A stretch of DNA of 64,000 bases from an uncultured Ignavibacteria bacterium (GTDB lineage Bacteria; Bacteroidota; Ignavibacteria; SZUA-365), in the NCBI GenBank assembly GCA_913061095.1, contig CAJXVM010000008.1, forward strand, positions 1 to 64,000. The letters run 5' to 3'. Shown piece after piece: positions 44,421-52,857 of this stretch. Positions within the stretch are counted from its first letter, which is position 1, and each line of letters begins with the position of its first letter. The notes beneath the pieces are model-generated. The model was not told where the DNA came from, did not search any database, and worked only from the letters and a program-made list of their open reading frames with translations. Both the position numbers and the translations under genes were made by a program.

Positions 44421-45373
44421 GCACGCCTCCCCGGTGCCCCACGAAGGCGTCCCATGACATACCCGACAAACATGCTCCATTCCTTCAGCGCGACAAACGT
44501 GAATCCTCCGAGTGCCTGATACAGCGGCATGCGAAACCAGCCATATTTCGGCGCGAGGTAAAAGAAATAGGAAAGAATGCCGAGTGGAATCAGCAGCCAG
44601 AGCAGCGGTTCGAAAAAGCCCGCGGCGATAAGAAGCGGCAGCATGCTCCATTTAAGCGCGATGCGGCGGTAATGCGCCGCGTGCGAACGGGCTTCCCCGT
44701 CGCCGAGTCCGTAGTAATAATGCTGGCGCAGGAATGCACGCAACGTGGGACGCGTGTACCAGTGCACGAGCGCATCCCAGCGCGTGACAAAGCGCTGCCC
44801 GCGATCCTTCATCCGAAGCACGAGCGCGGTGTCCTCCCCCGCGAAGGTGAGATCTTCGGGATATCCGCCGGCAGCGAGAATGGCATTCTTCCGCGCGGCA
44901 AAGGAGCGCGAGGACGGAAGGAAATGCGCGGGATCCCCGGCTTCCAGCGGCAGGGACGCTGCCGCAGTACAACGCTGCACAGGGCGGTCTCCCATGAGCG
45001 TGTATCCCCCGCCCACGGCATCGATCTCCGGTTCGCGCAGAAGGTCCTCGGTAATGCGCTCCAGCCAGAACGGATCGATGATGCAGCCGGCGTCGGTGAT
45101 GGCGATAATATCATTCCGCGCAAGGGCGATTGCGCGGTTGCGTCCCTGCGCGATCGTGGCGCCGGGTTCCGAGAACATCGTCACCGGCAGATCGCCGGCT
45201 TCCCGCCGGAACGCCTCCAGCGTACCGTCAGTCGAACCGCCGTCACAGATCACGATTTCCTCCGGAAGCACGCTGCCCGCGCGCACGCCGTCGAAAAACA
45301 TCGCCGCATTGCCCGCCTCGTTACGCGTGGTCAGAATCAGCGATACCGGTATGGTCGGAATGTTCCTGTTCAT
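44417..45373 (-). CDS. Glycosyltransferase family 2 with C-terminal membrane helices
   Basis: A 318-aa protein from ATG 45373, overlapping the polymerase gene by 53 bases; a later start would remove the first strand (VSLILTTRNEAGN). The GT-A domain has the DXD-type stretch AITDAGCIIDPFW, CDGGSTDGT and FAGEDTALVLRMKDRG. Residues ~225-300 are hydrophobic helices. It transfers a sugar from a nucleotide donor to a lipid-linked acceptor in the locus. Confidence 0.8.
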   Translation of the reverse strand: MNRNIPTIPVSLILTTRNEAGNAAMFFDGVRAGSVLPEEIVICDGGSTDGTLEAFRREAGDLPVTMFSEPGATIAQGRNRAIALARNDIIAITDAGCIIDPFWLERITEDLLREPEIDAVGGGYTLMGDRPVQRCTAAASLPLEAGDPAHFLPSSRSFAARKNAILAAGGYPEDLTFAGEDTALVLRMKDRGQRFVTRWDALVHWYTRPTLRAFLRQHYYYGLGDGEARSHAAHYRRIALKWSMLPLLIAAGFFEPLLWLLIPLGILSYFFYLAPKYGWFRMPLYQALGGFTFVALKEWSMFVGYVMGRLRGAPGRRA

Positions 45374-46862
45374 GCGTTGCCGCGAAAACGGTGATACCCG
45401 CGAGGGCAAATCCGAGAAGATACTTGAGACGGATGAAATACAGGTAGTTCGGTGCAAAGATGACGATCATCAGCAGCAATGCCATGAGCGTCCAGCGCTG
45501 CCATGGCGGCATGGACGTCCGGTACAGGCGGATACCCGTCAGCAAGTACCGGAACATGCTGCCGTAAACGATGAGTGTGCCGACGATGCCGACTTTCAGC
45601 ATGAATGTCACGGCATCGATGTGCGCCTGCACATGCACACCGCTGTACTGCTCCTCGACGGCAAATGCGCCGCCATCGAATGGCATGTGCACCGACAGCT
45701 CATGCCACGCCGCGCCCCATCCCTGACCGAACAGCAGCGCACCCTCGCGCACGAGCTGATCCCAGATGTTGATGATCTCGAGCAGGCGCGTGCCGAAGGA
45801 GAGGTCGCCGTAGAGTCTAAGTGCATCCCACCAGTTGAAGGCGTGCGTCAGCGCATAGAGGACGGTGTCGCGTATCGCAGGCGGCAGGATGACCGCAAAG
45901 ACGATCGCACCGGCCGCAGCTCCCGCCGCGGCGACGCCGAGCACGGAGCGCAGGCGGATCTGCCGGCGGTGCAGGATCCAGATCATGACGAGGGAGTACA
46001 CCGCCTGCAGGTAGGTGAGCTTTCCGAGCCCGGCAATGAGCATGACGATGAAGTACACGGCCAGCAGCAGAACAGCGGCGCGGAGATCCTTCCGGTGATG
46101 GTCAAAGATCAGCAGGGCCGCGACGGTGAGGCCCAGCGCCAGTGCGGTGAGCGGAAGGTCACTGCCGAGCATCACGCGGCGGTACATTTCCGTTTCCAGT
46201 CCCCCGCCGCTGATGAAGCGGTAGAAGAACATTGCATGCTTCGCGAGAAACACACCACCTCCGACCAGAAGCGCGAGAAGGACATCGCGCCGCGTTTCGA
46301 AAGCGCGGGAGAAAATGAAATAGAACACCACAACGTGGGCCAGCATGCGGAGATCCCAGGTGAAATCCGATGTCGAGTGCATGTTCGCCATGCCCGGGAT
46401 CATTCCCCAGATCCAGACGGCCAGGAGCGGCAGAAGGAACAGATCGGTGCGGAACCAGCGCCAGCGCCCGGTCTCCACGGCATGCCGCCATTCGCGAAGC
46501 AACACGGGTACGAGCAGCACCACCGAGACCAGGTCCATCAGCGAAACGCCGAACAGGGTCACCGCGATCACCGTATTCTCGATGTTCTTCTCGACGAAGG
46601 CCTGTTCGCTCGTGAGATTGAATTCTTCGTAGGCGAAAAGAAACCCGATGAAGAGCAGCAGTGCGAGACGGAAATCGATGATCATGAGAATGACAGCGCC
46701 CAGCATGACGGCGACCGAGATTGCGTAAGCCGGGGAGGCGGCCATTTTCTCACCGAAAAGCAGCAGGACGGTGAGCGACAGCAGCACCGTGCCGACATGC
46801 CAGACCGCGGGCTTCCCGCGCAGCGCTTCGAGCTGAGATCCGAAGGACTGTAGTGCGTTCAT
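45321..46862 (-). CDS. O-antigen ligase/polymerase (Wzy-like) membrane protein
   Basis: A 513-aa protein with about 12 transmembrane helices and a long soluble loop (~340-410, RLLEIINIWDQLVREGALLFGQGWGAAWHEL.., typical of O-antigen ligase/Wzy). ATG 46862 overlaps the flippase stop (ATGA). Expected to polymerise or ligate lipid-linked repeat units at the periplasmic side. Its 3' end overlaps the next gene by 53 bases. Confidence 0.75.
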   Translation of the reverse strand: MNALQSFGSQLEALRGKPAVWHVGTVLLSLTVLLLFGEKMAASPAYAISVAVMLGAVILMIIDFRLALLLFIGFLFAYEEFNLTSEQAFVEKNIENTVIAVTLFGVSLMDLVSVVLLVPVLLREWRHAVETGRWRWFRTDLFLLPLLAVWIWGMIPGMANMHSTSDFTWDLRMLAHVVVFYFIFSRAFETRRDVLLALLVGGGVFLAKHAMFFYRFISGGGLETEMYRRVMLGSDLPLTALALGLTVAALLIFDHHRKDLRAAVLLLAVYFIVMLIAGLGKLTYLQAVYSLVMIWILHRRQIRLRSVLGVAAAGAAAGAIVFAVILPPAIRDTVLYALTHAFNWWDALRLYGDLSFGTRLLEIINIWDQLVREGALLFGQGWGAAWHELSVHMPFDGGAFAVEEQYSGVHVQAHIDAVTFMLKVGIVGTLIVYGSMFRYLLTGIRLYRTSMPPWQRWTLMALLLMIVIFAPNYLYFIRLKYLLGFALAGITVFAATHEQEHSDHTGIADSDHA

Positions 46863-48304
46863 GACGTCCTCCGGCGCGAGAGTAGCAGCAAACGGATCTC
46901 CGTGACATCCTGCGTCGTCAGCACGCGCAGACCGAAGATAAGCAGGAGCGACAGCGGCATGGATACCGTTCCGAGGAGCAGACCCGCGGAAAGACCGGCC
47001 ACCTGCAGCAGCAGCGGCGGCAGGGCAACGGCGGCGATGCCGCCGAGAATGCGCCGGGTCGGCAAATGCATTTCCAGTCGGTGCGCTGCAAAGAACACGA
47101 AGAGAATCGCGGCCAGGGTTTCCGCGGTGAGTACGGCTGCTGCCGCACCCTGGATTTCCCACATGCCGATTGCCGGAAGTGCAAGCGCGATACCCGTGAG
47201 CAGTCCGGCCGCACTGGCGCCGACAGCATACCATACCGCGCGGGAAACCATCAGCACATTGCTGGCCAGAAGTCCGATACCGAACAGCGGCAGGAAAAGG
47301 GCGAGCAGCTGCAGCACGACCGCGGATTCCGCAAACGCCTCACCGTACAGCAGCGTCGTGATGACCGGTGCAAGCGTATAGAAGAGCTGCGCAATCACGA
47401 GTGCAAGGAGCAGCAGGTACAGGCTTCCGCGTGCGTACAGTGAGCGTGCGCGTTCGCGATCTTCGACGAGCAAGCGGCTGAATATCGGATAGAGCAGCGC
47501 ACCAATCGATGCAAGGAGAAACAGTGACGCGAAGACCAGCCGCGACGCGGCCGCGTACACGCCGACACGCTCATCCGAGACGGTCCACGAGAGAAAGAGA
47601 ACGTCCATCCGCTGAATCGCGAAATGCGTCCCGTTGATCAGAAGGAACGGCACACCCGCAGCGAGCAGCGTGCGCACGGCGCTCCATCGAAAGCGCCATT
47701 GCACGCGCATGGAGAACCGTCCGGCCCAGACCGACCCGACGGACCAGCGCACGACGGCGACCAGGGCGGTGACCCCGACGAGCGCGAGCAGACCCTCTCC
47801 CATCAGCACGACTGTCACGTTTCCCACAAGAAAGACCAGCATGCAGATCATCTCGATGATCGCAAACGGGTAGAAAAGCTCATGGGCGTTCATCAGCGCT
47901 TCATAGGCATTGGACAGCCCACTGAAAAACGGACCAAAACTCCCGATGGCCAGCGCAGCAATGATGATGGATTCATAACCGGCAGCCACGCCGGTAAGCA
48001 TGATCAGGGCGATGAGCAGGAGTCCGACCAGCAGCTGCAGGACGAAAAAATTGTCGAGGTAGGACGCGGCACGGCTGCGATCCTGGCTGACATCGCGGAT
48101 CACGAGATTCGTGACACCGAGATCACCGAAGGCGAGATACAGGGTTAGCACATTCATGACCGTCGCATATTCCCCGAGCACCGCGGCCCCCAGCGCCCGT
48201 GCGAGATACATGGCCACGCCGATGCTGACAAGTCGATACAGCACCTTGGACACGGTGAGTGTCCAGAAGTTGACGGAGAAACGCTGCAGTGCCGGTGCAG
48301 TCAT
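46859..48304 (-). CDS. Polysaccharide flippase (Wzx/RfbX-like, MOP superfamily)
   Basis: A 481-aa protein with about 12-14 transmembrane helices. N-terminal FSVNFWTLTVSKVLYRLVSIGVAMYLARALGAAVLGEYATVMNVL and GVTNLVIRDVSQDR match Wzx/PST-type lipid-linked-oligosaccharide flippases. It would turn undecaprenyl-linked repeat units across the inner membrane for the Wzy-like polymerase. Follows the chain-length gene by 18 bases. Confidence 0.85.
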   Translation of the reverse strand: MTAPALQRFSVNFWTLTVSKVLYRLVSIGVAMYLARALGAAVLGEYATVMNVLTLYLAFGDLGVTNLVIRDVSQDRSRAASYLDNFFVLQLLVGLLLIALIMLTGVAAGYESIIIAALAIGSFGPFFSGLSNAYEALMNAHELFYPFAIIEMICMLVFLVGNVTVVLMGEGLLALVGVTALVAVVRWSVGSVWAGRFSMRVQWRFRWSAVRTLLAAGVPFLLINGTHFAIQRMDVLFLSWTVSDERVGVYAAASRLVFASLFLLASIGALLYPIFSRLLVEDRERARSLYARGSLYLLLLALVIAQLFYTLAPVITTLLYGEAFAESAVVLQLLALFLPLFGIGLLASNVLMVSRAVWYAVGASAAGLLTGIALALPAIGMWEIQGAAAAVLTAETLAAILFVFFAAHRLEMHLPTRRILGGIAAVALPPLLLQVAGLSAGLLLGTVSMPLSLLLIFGLRVLTTQDVTEIRLLLLSRRRTS

Positions 48305-48322
48305 GAGACTCCCGCGTGCCGG

Positions 48323-49630
48323 TCAGCTCCGATCCGGAGCATCGTTTTCCGGTCGGGACATGTCCGCGCTCCTGCCCGGGGCGAAACCGTGGTCAGGCGT
48401 ATTGCCGGCGCGGATTTCGGACGCAGCCGCAATTTCATGACGTGAATCCACCCATGCGCGAAGCATGACGGCCAGAACAGCAAGAATGGTGCTGAAGAAC
48501 ACGGTCATCAGCATCCACATGGCACGCTTTGGCGAGGTGCGCTGAATCGCCGGCACGGCTGCGTCGAGAACCTGCACGGTGGGCGTGTCGCGGGCCTCCT
48601 GCACACGATCCTGGTAATACTGCTGACTCAGGTAGAGGATAACCTGTTCGAGTGTTTTGACGTCACGGAGATGACCGGCCATTTCACGCGCGACATCCGG
48701 CACGCGCATGAAGGGCACCACAAACTCGGCGTCGGAGTCTTCGCCGCCGGTGCTCAATTCGGCATACTGACGCGAGAGCTGTTCGATCTGCGCTTCCAGT
48801 TCATTGATGACGCGGCTGTCCTCGGCGAAGTCTTGCCGCTTGAGTCCGAGTTCCGTCCGCGCTTCCATGAGTTTCTCACGAATCTCCGCCGCGCCGCTGA
48901 GCGCCGCTTCCATCTGCTTTTCGAGAAACACGGATTTGTTCTCGCGCTGGAACTGGACGAGACGCGCATATGCGGAATCCAGTTCAGCCTCGGTTCGCTC
49001 GAGCTCCTCCTCAATGAACATGCGGGAGTTGCGCGCGCTGGAAATCAGCTTGTCGCGGTTGATGCGGTCGAGCCAGAGCACATAATCGTTTGTTACTCGC
49101 GCCGTGAAGGATTTCACCGAATCGACTTCACTGCCGGAGGGGAAAAAGCCCGTCCCCAGTGTGACCGACACGCGAATCAGGCCGTTCTTGTTGACCTCGA
49201 TCTGCGTGGATTCCTGCAGGGGACGCACCGCGTGGCGATACGAAAGATCCTCGTCGATGCCGAAAAAGTCATCCAGGTCGTGCTGAACGATGAGGCTCTC
49301 GGCGACTGACTGGCTTTTGAGGATTTCAGCGAAGATGTCGGAGGGACGTCCACCGAAGCCCAGCGAGGAGCCGATATCGAACATCGGCAGAGACGAAGAG
49401 CCCTGCAGCAGCGAGCCGAGGTTCAGACCGCTTTTCTCCTGTTGCGGCGGCAGCAGTGATACCGTCGAAGTATAGGTCTGCGGCATGATCAGCACGTAGA
49501 TGAGCATGATCACCGTCACCACGCCCACCATGCCGACAATGGTTTTTCGCCGCTGCCAGACTGTGCGGAACAGCATGCGATATGTTTCGAGATCGGCGCC
49601 TTCGAAGCGCCTTGTCTGATGCTCTGCCAT
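48323..49630 (-). CDS. Chain-length determinant (Wzz/PCP) protein without kinase domain
   Basis: A 435-aa polysaccharide co-polymerase. Two transmembrane helices (~32-52 and ~375-395) flank a long periplasmic coiled-coil part (TEAELDSAYARLVQFQRENKSVFLEKQMEAAL.., INELEAQIEQLSRQYAEL). The second helix is preceded by the PCP signature PAIQRTSPKRAMWML. No Walker-type tyrosine kinase follows, so a separate kinase or none is used. Sets polymer length with the polymerase and links to the export porin. Confidence 0.85.
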   Translation of the reverse strand: MAEHQTRRFEGADLETYRMLFRTVWQRRKTIVGMVGVVTVIMLIYVLIMPQTYTSTVSLLPPQQEKSGLNLGSLLQGSSSLPMFDIGSSLGFGGRPSDIFAEILKSQSVAESLIVQHDLDDFFGIDEDLSYRHAVRPLQESTQIEVNKNGLIRVSVTLGTGFFPSGSEVDSVKSFTARVTNDYVLWLDRINRDKLISSARNSRMFIEEELERTEAELDSAYARLVQFQRENKSVFLEKQMEAALSGAAEIREKLMEARTELGLKRQDFAEDSRVINELEAQIEQLSRQYAELSTGGEDSDAEFVVPFMRVPDVAREMAGHLRDVKTLEQVILYLSQQYYQDRVQEARDTPTVQVLDAAVPAIQRTSPKRAMWMLMTVFFSTILAVLAVMLRAWVDSRHEIAAASEIRAGNTPDHGFAPGRSADMSRPENDAPDRS

Positions 49631-49637
49631 AGACGAT

Positions 49638-51302
49638 TTACCTGCTGACGGCAATGACAATTCCGACGATTCCGGCAATCTGCGAGATGACGCCGAGGGC
49701 GGTGAACGCGACTTCCCAGAACTGGGTCTTGGGCACTTCCGGCACCCAGATTGTATCGCCGGGTTCCAGCTCGTAATCTTCCTCGTCGCCAGCGTCAACC
49801 AGTTCACCGGTTCGCGCCTTGACCACGCGCACGTCGCCGTCGTCCGCACGCCAGCCAAACCCGCCGACGGTATTGATGTAGTCCATGTATGACCAGCCGT
49901 CATGGAAGATCACATTTCCGGGATTGTCCACACGGCCGATGATGCGGATATAATTCTTCGCCTTGGGTACTTCGATGCGGTCACCCTCTCGCATGACGAT
50001 ATCCTGTGTCGTGTCTCCCTCAAGAAACAGCCGCTTGAAATCGACGACCATCATTCCCACCTTTTCGCGTGAGCGGGCCTTAAAATATTCGTACTCGTCC
50101 TCACGCATATCGGCGGCGGGGATTTTCTGCAGACGCTCGAACTCGGCGTCTTTCTCGTTTTCCGGCGGTTTGCGGATCACGACCGCCTCCTCCAGCGAGG
50201 CCTCCGGCGTGAAGCCGCCCGCCCGGCGGATCAGATCGCTGAGGCGCGTCTCCCCGAGTTCGATGGAATAGCTGCCTTCGTGCCGCACCTCGCCGATGAT
50301 GAGCACCAGACGGTGCTGCTGAAACTGCGGCCGGGCACGCACGAAGATGTAATCGCCGGCGTTCAGCGCGATATTGACGCTCTGATCATCCGGGTATCCG
50401 CTGAGATCCAGGAAGGAACGATCTGTATTGACGTTGTCCTCCCGGAAGCGAACCACGACAACGCTGTCGAGGAAGGCGGATGCGCGCAGTCCCTGACTGG
50501 CGTCGATCAGATCAAACAGACGCTCGCCGGGCACATAATCCACGCGTCCTTCCATTCCCACAGCACCGAAGAGCGCGACCTGCTGATCCTTCGGCGGGAA
50601 GTAGATCCGGTCACCGCCGCTGACAAAGGGATTAGCCTCGAGGTCGCCGATGCGCATGTAGCGCAGCAGGTCTGCGCGGACCTCACTGCCGTCAGTGCGC
50701 CGCACAACGATGTTGCGCATGGCGGTGGTATCCTTCACCGCACCACCCGCGGCGGTGAGCGCTTCGGAGACGCGTGCCGTTGAAGGCAGTACCACGATGC
50801 CGGGTTTCCGAACGGCCCCGGCAACGGTCACCTTTACCTGCCGCGCCTTCTCGAGACTGATGATGATGTCGGCGCGCCTGACGTCGCGGCGCAGCTTAGT
50901 GTGGATGCGGTCGCGCACATCGCGAAGCGTGCTGCTGCGGACCGACACGGTCCCCAGGCGCGGGATCACGATGGTTCCGTCGGAGTTGACCGGGACGGAG
51001 AAGGAATAAAATTCCGTCCCGAAAATACTGATGGAAAGGATGTCACCGGGACCGACGACATACGATGTGTCGCTCACCGGCACTTCCACCACCGGCAGGT
51101 ATTCTTTCTCCTGGACGAGGGTCTCTTTCTTATCGGGCGGCTTCTGGATGGCCCCGGCATCCTGTGCCTGCACCGCAGCCGCAAAGAAAAGCTGCGTCAG
51201 GAGCACCGCCAGGTGAACCGTCCACACCGCCGCATGCGGATATCGAGCGTGCTGCGTTTTCAAATGGATGATAATCGAGCTGTGGATGTTCTGTTGTCGC
51301 AT
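49638..51302 (-). CDS. Polysaccharide export outer-membrane protein (Wza-like, SLBB)
   Basis: A 554-aa protein. ATG 51302 lies two bases after the tRNA-Leu 3' end and has no ribosome site between; the true start could be later, for example a GTG before the signal (WTVHLAVLLTQLFFAAAVQAQ). Mature features: polysaccharide-export domain (VVGPGDILSISIFGT..VPVNSDGTIVIPRLG), several SLBB domains (VTVAGAVRKPGIVVL, FGAVGMEGRVDYVPGE, IIGEVRHEGSYSIELGE, IIGRVDNPGNVIF) and a C-terminal hydrophobic helix (VISQIAGIVGIVIAVSR) like the Wza outer-membrane helix. Forms the exit channel for the polymer; first gene of the 11-gene locus. Confidence 0.85.
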   Translation of the reverse strand: MRQQNIHSSIIIHLKTQHARYPHAAVWTVHLAVLLTQLFFAAAVQAQDAGAIQKPPDKKETLVQEKEYLPVVEVPVSDTSYVVGPGDILSISIFGTEFYSFSVPVNSDGTIVIPRLGTVSVRSSTLRDVRDRIHTKLRRDVRRADIIISLEKARQVKVTVAGAVRKPGIVVLPSTARVSEALTAAGGAVKDTTAMRNIVVRRTDGSEVRADLLRYMRIGDLEANPFVSGGDRIYFPPKDQQVALFGAVGMEGRVDYVPGERLFDLIDASQGLRASAFLDSVVVVRFREDNVNTDRSFLDLSGYPDDQSVNIALNAGDYIFVRARPQFQQHRLVLIIGEVRHEGSYSIELGETRLSDLIRRAGGFTPEASLEEAVVIRKPPENEKDAEFERLQKIPAADMREDEYEYFKARSREKVGMMVVDFKRLFLEGDTTQDIVMREGDRIEVPKAKNYIRIIGRVDNPGNVIFHDGWSYMDYINTVGGFGWRADDGDVRVVKARTGELVDAGDEEDYELEPGDTIWVPEVPKTQFWEVAFTALGVISQIAGIVGIVIAVSR

Positions 51303-51304
51303 CG

Positions 51305-51390
51305 TACCGAGGGCGGGACTCGAACCCGCACGAATCTTACGATCCAAAGGATTTTAAGTCCTTCGCGTCTACCAATTCCGCCACCCCGGC
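51305..51390 (-). tRNA. tRNA-Leu (UAA)
   Basis: An 86-base tRNA reading GCCGGGGTGGCGG.. to ..CCCTCGGTA on the - strand. Anticodon loop CTTAAAA gives anticodon UAA, with a long variable arm as expected for Leu and a GGTTCGAGTC T-arm. The acceptor stem pairs with G-U at the ends and discriminator A. CCA is not encoded; CG then ATG of the export gene follows directly. Confidence 0.95.
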
Positions 51391-51436
51391 AGGGGGGACA
51401 TTGCCGCGCTTCCATGCTGGTTTCGGCCTAGCATGA

Positions 51437-51465
51437 AATGTACTTTCCCGTCGTTTGGGATACAA
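51437..51465 (-). promoter_or_regulatory. Possible promoter of tRNA-Leu and the polysaccharide locus
   Basis: On the - strand TTGTAT (51460-51465), a 17-base spacer and TACATT (51437-51442) lie ~50 bases before the tRNA 5' end. It would transcribe the tRNA and possibly the downstream operon. Confidence 0.35.
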
Positions 51466-51526
51466 GAGACAATTCCGTCTTGGCGGATGCCTGGCGGGAT
51501 GATGCGAAACCGGGATCCGTGCCCGG

Positions 51527-52753
51527 TCAGGTCGTGTATACGGAATTGAATATGACGTAATCCGTGGTGAGATCGGTGCCCCAGCCTTCGGCCTCGGCCT
51601 CGCCGTCATGCAGTTCCATGTGCACGCTGATATGCGATTCCCGCAGCAGCCGCTTGACATTGTTGCGGTCGAACTCCATGGGACGGCCGTCCTCGAGCAC
51701 GGGCACGGCGACATCCTCCGAACCGATGGACAAATCCACTTTTGTGTGATCGAAGGGAACACCGGCGTTCCCCGCCGCACCGACGATGCGGCCCCAGTTC
51801 GGGTCGCGTCCAAACATGGCGGTTTTCACAAGGATGGAGCTCGATATGGCGCGTACCAGTTTCCGTGCGGTTTCGCGGTCTCGGGCACCGGTAACACGGT
51901 ACGCAATGTATTTCGAGCAGCCTTCCCCATCGGAAACGATAAGCTTCGCGAGATGCGCCATGAGCTCGCGCAGGTTCGCGAAGAAGAGCTGATAGCGCTC
52001 ATCGTCGGTAGATGTAATGGGTTCGTTGCCCGCCATGCCATTCGCCATGACGGCGACCATGTCATTGGTCGACGTGTCACCGTCGACGGTGATCATGTTG
52101 AAGGTATCGTCCACGGCTTCGTGCACCGCTGTATTGAGCACGTCAGGTTCGATGGCGATGTCAGTGACAATGAACGCAAGCATGGTACCCATGTTGGGAT
52201 GAATCATGCCCGATCCCTTGGCAATCCCTGCAAGATTGATTGTCGTGCCGTCCATCTCAAACTCCAGGAAGCCTTCCTTGGCGAAGGTATCTGTTGTGAG
52301 GATGGCATTCGCCACGAGGGAACCTGCTTTGGAGTCGTCGGAAAGCTTCTCCATGTTCGTGCGGATACCGTTAACGACATCTTCCGTGGGGAACGGTTCT
52401 CCAATCAGTCCGGTCGATGCAACCAGGACAAGCTCTGGATCGATGCCCAACGTCTCCGCGGTGGCGCTGACCATGGCTTCCGCGCCCTCGCGTCCCTGCC
52501 TGCCGGTACAGGCATTCGCGTTTCCCGCATTGCAGACGATGACCTGAGCCTTGCCATCGGCGACATTCTCCCGTGATACCTTCACGGGTTCAGCAACGAC
52601 TTCGTTCAACGTGAATGTGGCCGCCGCCGAAGCGGGCACCTCGGAGTATATGATTGCCAGATCCCGTCGCATCGACTTGATGCCGATGTGCGCTCCCCAG
52701 CACTTGATGCCTCGTACGTTCGTGAGATTGCGTAACATTGTACCGTTCTTCAT
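51527..52753 (-). CDS. argJ: Bifunctional glutamate N-acetyltransferase / amino-acid acetyltransferase (ArgJ)
   Basis: A 408-aa protein. The conserved K-G-x-G-M-I-x-P-N-M stretch is present (AKGSGMIHPNMGTMLAF). Self-cleavage in the family occurs before the Thr after this motif, normally preceded by Ala; here the residue before the Thr is Gly. N-terminal GIKCWGAHIGIKSMRRDLAIIYSE and C-terminal NWGRIVGAAGNAGVPFD are typical. ArgJ recycles the acetyl group from acetylornithine to glutamate in arginine synthesis. Start ATG 52753, with ATG 52738 as an alternative. Last gene of the arg cluster, ~100 bases after argC. Confidence 0.9.
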   Translation of the reverse strand: MKNGTMLRNLTNVRGIKCWGAHIGIKSMRRDLAIIYSEVPASAAATFTLNEVVAEPVKVSRENVADGKAQVIVCNAGNANACTGRQGREGAEAMVSATAETLGIDPELVLVASTGLIGEPFPTEDVVNGIRTNMEKLSDDSKAGSLVANAILTTDTFAKEGFLEFEMDGTTINLAGIAKGSGMIHPNMGTMLAFIVTDIAIEPDVLNTAVHEAVDDTFNMITVDGDTSTNDMVAVMANGMAGNEPITSTDDERYQLFFANLRELMAHLAKLIVSDGEGCSKYIAYRVTGARDRETARKLVRAISSSILVKTAMFGRDPNWGRIVGAAGNAGVPFDHTKVDLSIGSEDVAVPVLEDGRPMEFDRNNVKRLLRESHISVHMELHDGEAEAEGWGTDLTTDYVIFNSVYTT

Positions 52754-52857
52754 TGATTGAAAATATTCCGGTCGGTGAAAAAAGTGATGCGTCCGCGCTG
52801 CCTGCCGTTATGCTCCGGAGCCGCTTCTGACGGATTTCGCAGCTGCGAGAAATCGTC

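Noticed and set aside
44745-46853. Long + strand open frame (702 codons) opposite the polymerase and GT2 genes
   Set aside because: It is antisense to two genes with clear motifs and membrane helices; its translation is low-complexity and charged.
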